From the NCBI GenBank assembly GCA_015680685.1, contig MNCI01003059.1, positions 229,535 through 293,534 on the forward strand: a stretch of DNA of 64,000 bases, read 5' to 3'. Below are positions 55,741-64,000 of this stretch, one piece after another. The translations under genes and the position numbers were made by a program. This stretch comes from Gnetum montanum. Taxonomy: Eukaryota > Streptophyta > Gnetopsida > Gnetales > Gnetaceae. Positions within the stretch are counted from its first letter, which is position 1. Every line of letters starts with the position of its first letter. The notes beneath the pieces were generated by a model. It did not search any database. It was not told the DNA's origin and worked only from the letters and a program-made list of their open reading frames with translations.

Positions 55741-58040
55741 ATTGAAACATGATTATCATTCATGTTAAATGTGCTACCGAGCAAAAACCTAAATCATTAA
55801 AGATGATAAATGAAAAACTTATGGTGTATAACCAAGGGAATGTGTGGTCCATTTTCCGAATGCTTGCCCATGAGCTTAGTCGTGGGGGAGATGCCCCATC
55901 TTGAATCAAGAATTAATAAGTGCATTTTCACTTTTTTGGTTTACAATTTCTTATCATTTCTCTAATTCTTAATATGTTTTCCATTTCTTGTTATTTTTCT
56001 TTTCTTTATAATTCTCTCTTTTCTTGAGTCATTTCCTTTATGTTTCATGAATGTCTACTATGTTTTTGTTAATAATATTGTCAGTCATGATGTAGAAGCC
56101 AACACCATGTGTTGGGGTTTTGTCCCATGCTATCAAGTCAATTGGGTAAATAATCCATGTCATCCATCCTTGCAATTTCTTTAAATAAGAGGTCTTTATG
56201 ATGAAAGCAATATGGTTCTTCTTACATAAAACTAAAATTATTGATCATTGTGCCTTGAAGAAAGAGGGAAAGACCAAGTGGGAATGGTACAAGGTGTGAC
56301 CTCAAAGGGATTTGTTGGGTTCTCTTCTTGACTTCCTTCTTATGGTTTGTGACTCCTCTAGGAACATATCATCACTCTTATTGTTGTCCAATAATTGGGA
56401 AGTATGTCTTTTCATGGTGTGGTTCTCAAAAAAAGAGAAAAAAAAAATAAAAAAAGAAAAAAAAAAGAGAGGAAAAAAAAAAAATGGAAATTCAAAGCAC
56501 ACCCCTTAGACATAATAATGAGCTACAAGCACTAGTTATGGGGCTACAAAGACATGCTACCCATGCCAGAAGGTACCCCTCTAACTACAGTCCCTCTTTC
56601 CTTCTCTTTTTTTTCGCTTTTTGGAGTGATGTTCGTTCTCTGTGGTTGTTATGAGCTCATGATGGTTGGCAAGAAGTGTCACATCAATGTGAGGCCACTG
56701 TTAGTGATATGGACTTGGTTTGAAACTTGGACGGATAGGTATGATGGTCATCTTAACCACAATTGACACAAGAACCTATTGCAGACATGGTTAAGTACCT
56801 TACATCCCAATCTCTACAATCTCTTCTCATCCCATTATTCACCTCATTGCTGCATACAATTATGGGCCTAATGATTTTGTATAGCATAGTACAAGATTGT
56901 AACCAAGGTAGTGTGTTGTTTGGAACAAAGGCATGATCTACATTTAACTTCTACGGTGCCCACAAACATCTATAGAAGTGGTTATGCAAAGGCATTATGG
57001 CAAGAGCCTGCTTTGGGGAGGACCCACTTGTGTGACTTTTTTTTTATCATGACTTTGAATCGAACCTCACATCTTCAAGAACATCGTTGATTACTTCTCT
57101 GAATTTATGCATGATTTTGCAATCAACTTCTCATCAATTTCAAGTTATCTTTAATGCTTTTATATCGAAATTTTCTCTAAATTCAAAATTTCTTAGCCAT
57201 CTTGTGAACTAGACCTTTAGTTTTAATTGTTCGAAAACTCGTGCACTTTCGGAGTTAAGCTCATTTATTGCAGGAGGGGGGTGTGGGGTGGTTAAGGATG
57301 TACTTTTTGAAATTTTTCTAACACCCCATTTTCAAACATTATGGTAACTAATAGTAAAAATAATCATAATAACTTAAACAACTTGATGATTTTAGTTACC
57401 TTAGAACCTTGGGAAACATTATTATGAAATCATCTTGAGCTTAAATGCTAATTTTTTTTTTCAAATTTTGAGCTAACTAAGGATTCAGAAAGGGTTAATC
57501 ATTAATGAAAAATTGTCAAAACTAATGTTGATCCTTTGGTGATTTCAGATGATGCCAAACAGAATCCTTGAGGTTGAAGGTCTTGTAAAAAGCAAAGTAA
57601 ACAAAGCCTAGAGGAGAACAGTAGACGATATGCCCATGGACAAATAGTAGCACATATAGGGATTAAAGCTCAAACATCACATGTTTGCTAGGCCCATGGG
57701 ATGATGAGGAGAAATTTTAGTAGACCCCTCAAAAATGTTCTACATAAAAGAGAAGCATCAACATAACAATCAAGGTTGAAAAGACTACCACCACTAAAGA
57801 AAACAAGAAGATTCATCTTCAGCGGATTTTTGAAGACCTTTGCAATTTTGTAAACTTTGATGTTTGTCCAGTCTCTTTGTCATTTTGTAATACATCCACT
57901 CAAATAAAACTATACAATGCGGCACTTAGAGTCAGTTAGTAGGTAGAGTCAATCAATAATTTCATACCTTTCCAATTTTGTTAGAAGCTCGATCCTATTT
58001 TGTTCACTCGAGGAAGAGTTTTTGGTAAGTTGTGGGGGTA
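55741..58040 (+). other. RE-H 3' non-coding region
   Basis: Contains TTAGTCGTGGGGGAGATG at about 55877 (identical to the internal motif in RE-D at 15420), an A-rich tract (56440-56484), a block resembling the RE-A and RE-D 3' region (CAAAGCACACCCCTTAGAC near 56493), and the terminal polypurine tract GTTGTGGGGGTA at 58029-58040. No coding sequence. Confidence 0.75.
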
Positions 58041-59044
58041 TGATAGAGCATGAAATGGCTAATACATTGCATCTAAGATGTCGTAGATGCTGCGTTGCAT
58101 TGACGATGTCGTAGATGCTGCGTTGCATTGACGATGTCGTAGATGCTACGTCGCATTGACGATGTCGTAGATGCTACATCACATTTGCATTGTAGCATCC
58201 CCTACTACAACGCTTTTGCGTTGTAACATCCCCTAATACATTGCATTTGCTATGTCATAAATGTGATGTCACAATTATAATAAATGCCTATAAATATGAG
58301 CCTTCCGCCATGTATTTGACATCATTTGGTCAATAGTGTAGTTAGACTCTTCTAGTTTTCTCTTGTAATCCTAGCAAATAGTTAGTGAGTGCCCGCAACA
58401 TGGATTTGAGTTAATTATATGGTGTCTTATTCAAGTGGCATTGTACCTGGACACATTCCATGAATGACAATAAGATCGAGATTGATTCCTATCCATTGTA
58501 GTACTTTGACTTAAAATAGATTTACTTTTAATGCAATTTAATTTTGATGTACTTAATTAATATTTACATTTTTATGCATATTAATCAATTGGCGGAATGA
58601 GTGTGACCAGTTTCAAGCGTAAACATGTATTCACTTGGTAATCTCAACAACATTATTGCTTGGTTCGTCCAGTAGCATAACACTTGGTAATCTTAATAGT
58701 GGATACGTGAGTTCAGGACATGTATGGCAAGTTGGGAACAGACACTCATTGCCTTTAGGCTAGCTTAGAATTTAGCTTTTTGTTATTAATTGGATTAGTT
58801 AATTAATTTCTATATTATCATTCAATTAGTTTAAGAGCCGCACAACATCAATAATCATATTCCTCACTTTGGACTAAACCATACGTGACCAAACTACCAC
58901 TAGTTCAAGTGAGAAGATAGTGACCTGCGATCAATGCTTAACAATTTAGATACCACACTAGTTCCATCCATAAAATTCAATTCGATTGCATGTGAACACT
59001 TGTGATTTGTATGGTTGGGCGTAGGGTGTACCCACCGCTCATCA
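58041..59044 (+). mobile_element. RE-H 3' LTR
   Basis: 1004 bp from TGATAGAGCATG to CCGCTCATCA, matching the 5' LTR except for about 100 bp of extra tandem repeats at 58073-58185. It is followed by the CTTGG duplication. Confidence 0.92.
58073..58185 (+). repeat. Four 28-bp tandem repeats in U3 of the RE-H 3' LTR
   Basis: Unit GATGTCGTAGATGCTGCGTT plus GCATTGAC, repeated about four times with a few changes. The 5' LTR has one unit at the same place (about 48150). Confidence 0.88.
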
Positions 59045-59700
59045 CTTGGTGTGCATAAAGATGAGGGTTTATTTGACCATCCTAGTTAGGTGAGGGTTTT
59101 ATGGGTCCTATGGGAACTCTAAATAGATCCTTTCCTTATGGCCATGGCTGGATATTTTGGAGAGTTTATCACCTTTGACAAATTCATAGCCTCTTAAGCT
59201 AGAATGGGATATATTCTCTTTTGTGTCTCGCTATCTCCTAGGGAAGTTGAATTGCTAAAAGAGGTTCTCTTGGAAACTCCAACTGGTGTGGAATCCTTTA
59301 TTGTTGAATACAAGACTGTATTTTTTGAGCAAAAGAACATACCAACCATAGCATGGATGCGATCATTGTGGAAAGCTGAACTATCTGGCAAAAGAATGTA
59401 GAGCTCATATTAGAAAGGAAGGTGGGGCTAGACATGCAGTGATTGCTTAGGGAAAGCAAGGGGCCATGCAACAATGGTAGGAAGCATAGGGAGTTCAGGA
59501 ATCCCAGGGCTCCCATTGAGGCTAAGTTTGTTTCCACCCCTAAAAAAGGCAATGGTTGCATCCAAAGCAACTCCAACAACAAGGGGTTGTGGTAATTAGT
59601 TTAGTACCTTGGTTGATGAAACACTTGGTGTGGAGACTTCTAACCTTGTCATTGTGCTAGTGCCAAAGTAATGAGACCAAGAGGTGTCATCTCCTAAACA
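59045..59700 (+). pseudogene. LINE ORF1, C-terminal part
   Basis: Resumes the DUF4283-type domain and its partner region: AGYFGEFITFDKFIAS, then RMGYILFCVSLS and a region where related LINEs carry a zinc knuckle, here decayed (NIPTIAWMRSLWKAEL). At least three stops are present. The basic tail (59520-59590) resembles the end of ORF1. Confidence 0.6.
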
Positions 59701-60059
59701 TTATAGTGATAATAGATCCCTAAAGTTATTTGTTAGGATGTCAAACCAAGTAGAGGTCAAGGTGGAATTGGTGTTTGCAACTTTGCTCAAATGACTAGAG
59801 CAACTAAAGTTAGTTGTTGTTGAAGAGCTCTCTCCATTGGGCCCTTGGGTTACCCCCTTGAGGGGCTCAAGTCCCCTTTTGTTGGCATATGATCCAACCA
59901 AATGTATGATACTGAGGTTACGTTGGAGGGCTTGAAGGTTGCACAGGAACAAAATATGGTTGGGTGGCCCTCTTTGGTTGAGACATGACAAAGGATAATG
60001 AAGTAGAACATACACTGGGATTTAGGGGATTCTCAAGGAGGTTTACAAGAAAAGGTTTC

Positions 60060-60761
60060 TAGGTAGACCATGAAGTTGCTCACGTAGAATTACAGTCTTC
60101 TTGCATGACTTGAAATTGTGGATCACAAATTTTTATGGGTCTTAGAACTATTAGGATAGGAGAACAAAATTGCACACTATTGTTGGGAAAGTTCCAGATC
60201 ATAGTTAGTGGGTCATCGTGGGGGATTTCAACCAATGACTTTTCTCTCGGGAGAGTTTTCAAAAGGACAATACACAACCATCATGTAGTCCTAAATGTTT
60301 TAATTTCTTATCTCATTTTAGTTTGACGGATCTTGAAGTTAGTGGTTGTAAGTTTATGTGGAATAATCATTGCAAAGGGACCAACATGGTCCATTCATAG
60401 ATTGATAGTGTCTAGATGAGTACCCCTTTATTATTGTAGTACTAGGTTGGGTTGGTGGCACTTTAACAAAGGGCTTCTGACGAGAGGCCCCTAATGTTAT
60501 CCACCAATTTAGGAGAATGAAGAATACCTACACATTTCAGATGAAGATTATGGCTGACTGAATCATGGTTTAAGAGGTATGTGCAAGAGATTTGGGCTAC
60601 CTACCTAGGCTATATTGATCCATGGGACTTTCTCAAACATGTCCTAGTTTAGTTTAAACTCAAAATCAAAAGGCACCCTAAGGAGGATAAATTTGCCTTT
60701 AAAATTTAGAATCAGCATTGGAACTTTGACAAATTCAAGAATCTCAAGAGGAAGGGGAGGA
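60060..60761 (+). pseudogene. LINE ORF2, endonuclease part
   Basis: An AP-type endonuclease that would nick target DNA. The most diagnostic motif is VIVGDFNQ, with GDFN at 60221-60232, followed immediately by a stop consistent with a further lost codon. LEVSGCKFMWNNHCKGTN (about 60330-60385) matches the usual GxxFTWSNN region. The frame is broken repeatedly. The insert at 60762 splits the region between endonuclease and reverse transcriptase. Confidence 0.7.
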
Positions 60762-62016
60762 TGTTAGAATTTGTTTATGTTTACATTTCGTCATGTTAGA
60801 GTTTCTCAATTCCCCAAGATCTTTTACAAGGAAATCCACTTTTTATAACTCATAGTAATATTGATATTATGGAACTGTAAGATCGTAGCTCTCTTCATAA
60901 TTCTTGGCAGTTCTGAGTATCGTTAGTCTTACCAACTTGGCTACTTACGAATCCTCTTGTGATGAATAGAGTTATGTTGTACTAATCCATCACTTGGTAT
61001 TTGTTCCTTATTTTGGTAATTTGTAACCTTATATTTGGGCTTGTTGTATCTTTAGGTTCTGCCTTACTAAGAACCTCCTAGGTTTTGGTGATGCTGCTCT
61101 TTTTGGTAGTGTATCTTTTTCTGGCTTGTATTTACTTCTCCATTGTAAAATATAATATACTTACGACCATGGTTTGTAACTCAATCAATTACAAACTCTT
61201 GTACTTGGACTTGGTTCACTATCCTTGCTTCTTATACTTGGCTAAGCCACTTTAGTTTAGTTTAATGCACTTTACAAAATACTTCTTCGTAACATATTCT
61301 TCTTGGCTACATCCTTATGATGCATGCCTTTGCTTGTTCCTTATGACATATCTTCTGGGAATTTTTTGGTTGGTTAGTTTTACATGGGTTGAGCCCCTAT
61401 GGAGTCTTTCAATACTGTACAACTTGGCTTGTTATGGACTACTACTTCATTCACAACTTGTCCCTCTTCGTAATCATTCTCTTTACTCTATCGTAACCTT
61501 TTGAATGGTCTTCTCTTCCTCTTTAGAAAACTGGACTTGATTATGAATGGCTCATCTTGGATTTTTCTTCCTGTTTAGTAAATTGGATCCTTCTTCACTT
61601 CTTCCGCTTACGAGATAGTAGTTAACCTTTTGGTTCTAGTGCTTGGGTTCTCGTTATGACTCCTATGCTTCGTAACATCTTCCATCATTGTTGCATACTC
61701 TTGTTTACTCTTTCGTAATTTTTTGAATTGTTGTGGTTCGTAAACTATTTTGTATTATGAACATTGTTGTGGCTATTTTTCCAATGGCACTTATCTTATC
61801 TTTCTTTTTTTTTGAACTTGTCTTTATTTTTTATCATTCTTACTAGTCATATCTTCTTCATTATTGTTCCACGTATTATGAAGTGAGAACTTGTGTTCTT
61901 TTATCCTTTGTAAGGAGCTGTGACTCTTTACTAAACCATCATGACCATTTGTAACTGCTGATAAATTAAGTTAAGATACTAATTATTGTACCTTAGCTTA
62001 GGAGTATACTTTGATA
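60762..62016. mobile_element. 1.25-kb insertion in LINE ORF2, possible solo LTR
   Basis: The LINE reading is interrupted between two copies of GAGGA (60757-60761 and 62017-62021), a likely 5-bp target duplication. The insert starts TGTTAGAATTTG, like a plant LTR, but ends TTTGATA rather than CA. The T-rich plus strand contains many TTCGTAA-type motifs (for example about 61285, 61470, 61673, 61714 and 61738). There is no coding capacity. Confidence 0.55.
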
Positions 62017-64000
62017 GAGGACCTTTGCCAATAGAAGCTTGAGGCACTGCAGGAGCTACAAGTTATATATTGGGAGGAGGAGTTGTATTGGAAAGAGAGA
62101 TCGTGTGTAAGTTGGCTTAGGGAAGGAGAGATAAGAATGCAAAAATTTTCTTTGCCACTACAAAAACCTACTAGAAGCTGGGAGGATCCACATGGTGTAG
62201 ATGGGGAATAAAATTACCCATGACCAAGAAAAGATTGTTGGGGCAATAGAAGAATTTTGGAATCACATATGGTTAAGAGGAGTTCCATCCCCGATCTTAG
62301 TTCATGTCAGGTGGGTGATCTCTACGCAGGATAATGGATGGCTCCTAGCCCCTATTATTAAGTTCAAAATTGCTGATGCAATCTTCAATATAAATGCTGC
62401 AAGGGCTCCAGTGCCAGATGGTGGCTGATAGAATTTTTCAAAGAATTCTTTGATGATCTTAGTAATAATTTAACAGATTTCTTCAGCCTAATGCTTCATA
62501 AGGGACAAGTTAGGAAAGAAATCAGTTATTCTTGAATTGTTCTAATCTCCAAAATCAACAACCCACAGCTTCCCTCCAATTTCAAACCTATTGGGGTTTG
62601 CAATACCCTTCTCATTGTGAGGAGAATGGAGCCACTAGTGCCCACTTTGATTGGCCAATGATAGGCAGGTTTTGTTAAAGGTCATTATATTAGGACCATA
62701 TTCTTCTTCTTCAGGAAATCTTGTATTCAATCAAACTAGCCTCTTTTCTAGCGATGTTTATTAAACTTGATGTTGCGAAAGCTTGTGACTCTCTGGAATG
62801 GTCAACCCTACAACATACTAAGTTGGCAAAAGGTTTTGATAAGAGATTTGTCCAGTTATGTATACACATTCAATGTTCGGGAGCTTTCTCATTTGATTTC
62901 AAAAGGTGGCTGAAGGGCTTCTCCTCTCTACAGAGGGGACTCAGATAGGGGGACCCTTCCTCCCCTTATTTATTTATCATAGCTATGGACTTGATGAATG
63001 ACTACCACAGAGTTGAGGGGGTCCATGGTCTATTGATAGAAGGCTACACGTATTGACAACCATTATGCTGATGACACCATAGTCATGATGAAAGCCATTG
63101 TTCTTGAAGCGGTTGCTCTAAAGTGTGTTGTGGGTCGCATGGGCAAGGTGATGGGGCTGTAGATAAATTGGGGTAAATCACCGGCTCACTTCATCCACAC
63201 AGATCCTAATATGTATTACAGAATTTGCAGATTTTTTTTGAGATGGGGACTGGGGTCTTGAAAGACAACTATTTAGGAATCCCCATCTTTGACCAGAACA
63301 AGGCAAAGACATGGGGTTTTCTCTTATAAAAGCTTCAAGTTCGGGTTATGCATTGGGCTAATAACTTCCTCTCTGGTAAAGGGAAAATTGTCCAGGCAAC
63401 TTCGGTTCTTATGACTCTCACAAGATATGTGGGATTCGTTTGTCAGCCTCCCCCTTTGGTTATCAATAGGGTGAACAAAGTTATCAGAGACTTCATCTAG
63501 TTGGGTGCAAAGGGTCATCAAAACTATATATAGTCCATTGGGAAGAAGTGGCTGTGCTGAAAATCATCAATGGACAAGTCTCAAGAGCCAAGCTATTGAT
63601 CCTATGGTAGAAAGCGGTGGATTTGGTAGGGAGATTCTTCATCCAATGCAAGGGTACATCCAAGTTGCAAGACACTCATTTTGCTTTCATGCAATGTCTT
63701 TTTCTGTGCAGAGAGATTAATCTACTGAAATTTTTTAAGGTGGTGTTGGAAAAAAGGTTGGTCAGTAGACATTCGAGCTTGATTCTTGCCCTATGGTGTG
63801 TGGCTCAAGCTTGTTCACAAGCATTCCCAGTTCCTCTGCCAAGAGTTGCTGACTGCTGCCTAGTCTACAGAAGAAGGCAGATCCATGTTCAAGGAGGCCC
63901 CAGTTTGGAGGGTTTGGAGGCGGCACATGATACTAGGAGCTTGAAGGTTGAGGGAGGTGCAGAGGACATAGGAATGACAAAGGAGGTTTGGGCATCCAAA
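62017..64000 (+). pseudogene. LINE ORF2, reverse transcriptase (3' end outside window)
   Basis: Order of motifs: SWLREGEIRMQKF (62110), INAARAPVPDGG (62390, usually APGPDG), ISKINNPQLPSNFKPIGVCN (62550), KLDVAKACDSLEWS (62763), GLR-stop-GDPSSPYLF (62937-62970) and HYADDTIVM (63061-63090, catalytic Asp-Asp intact). The stop at 62946-62948 is TAG exactly at the invariant Gln of the RQGDP motif. The remainder (63090-64000) carries thumb motifs such as INWGKS and stops every 30-60 codons. Confidence 0.82.

Larger units (their letters stand above)
48113..59044 (+). mobile_element. RE-H, Ty3/gypsy-related element without pol (TR-GAG-like)
   Basis: Both LTRs, a primer-binding site, gag and a polypurine tract are present, flanked by CTTGG at 48108-48112 and 59045-59049. 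No protease, reverse transcriptase or integrase is found: gag passes straight into a short unknown ORF and then the 3' non-coding region. A copia element (49274-52603) is nested in gag. It is inserted in ORF1 of the L1-like LINE. Confidence 0.92.
43906..64000 (+). other. CBL intron 3 (coding), at least 20 kb, filled with transposons
   Basis: A GTATGG donor follows the FADR codon at 43906. The expected next exon (starting VFDLFDTKHNG in the family) was not found to the window end. The interval holds SINEs, two LINEs, RE-H, a copia element and a 1.25-kb insert. About 46800-47450 shows no gene. Confidence 0.6.
47646..64000 (+). mobile_element. L1-like LINE, interrupted twice
   Basis: ORF1 runs 47646-48112 and resumes at 59045-59700 across RE-H. 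ORF2 endonuclease is at about 60060-60761 and reverse transcriptase at 62017 to the window end, across a 1.25-kb insert. It is on the CBL sense strand and forms most of the intron. The 3' end is outside the window. Confidence 0.82.

Noticed and set aside
56302-56502. Phe-rich minus-strand ORF (possible membrane peptide)
   Set aside because: Complement of an A-rich tract in the RE-H 3' non-coding region.
61265-61504. Hydrophobic 79-codon ORF in the 1.25-kb insert
   Set aside because: T-rich sequence yields Phe/Leu runs by composition; no conserved motif or second copy to support it.

Overview
This is a piece of a large, repeat-rich plant nuclear genome, most likely a gymnosperm such as a conifer; that assignment is an inference. 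The evidence is one spliced plant gene, a calcineurin B-like (CBL) calcium sensor, whose next exon is not found within more than 20 kb of intron, and about 45 kb of nested, heavily decayed retrotransposons. No bacterial, organellar, CRISPR or viral operon-like content is seen.

Layout. 1-2508: 3' end of an Athila-like Ty3/gypsy element (RE-A) with its 3' LTR. 3440-4087: a two-exon pseudogene of unknown family. 4800-5130: a decayed LTR piece. 5140-7757: RE-B (minus strand), the youngest-looking element, with a 448-codon gag and a perfect tRNA-Asp primer-binding site. 7758-18983: RE-C (minus), split by the complete element RE-D (8298-17957, CCAAT target duplication) and abutted by RE-B. 18984-19761: an LTR (RE-E) entered by RE-C beside its TATA box. 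19800-22921: a probable copia LTR remnant and RTE-type LINE pieces. 23332-34199: RE-F (minus), complete but very decayed, holding a solo LTR (27297-28265, CCTAG duplication). 34582-38466: six tandem ~615-bp units. 38840-43905: low-copy DNA with the CBL promoter, 5' UTR and first three coding exons. 43906-64000: CBL intron holding two SINE copies, a minus-strand LINE and an L1-like LINE. The L1-like LINE is split by RE-H (48113-59044, CTTGG duplication), which is itself split by a Ty1/copia element (49274-52603). It is split again by a 1.25-kb insert (60762-62016, GAGGA flanks).

How the parts relate. All the Ty3/gypsy copies belong to one family group: LTRs of the form TGATGAG...CTCATCA, a primer-binding site complementary to tRNA-Asp, a FMDD-type reverse transcriptase as in Athila elements, and a long 3' non-coding region with repeated TGGGGG polypurine motifs. 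They differ mainly in a short repeat or palindrome cassette in the same part of U3. Nearly all coding capacity is dead. Many stop codons and primer-binding-site changes read as C-to-T or G-to-A transitions, consistent with decay of methylated DNA. The CBL exons are the only sequence here that looks like a working host gene, and the 3' part of that gene lies outside the window or is missing.

Limits. Boundaries marked 'about' were judged by eye. The window contains one 298-base N run and five single Ns that look like scaffold joins, several with duplicated or missing sequence beside them.
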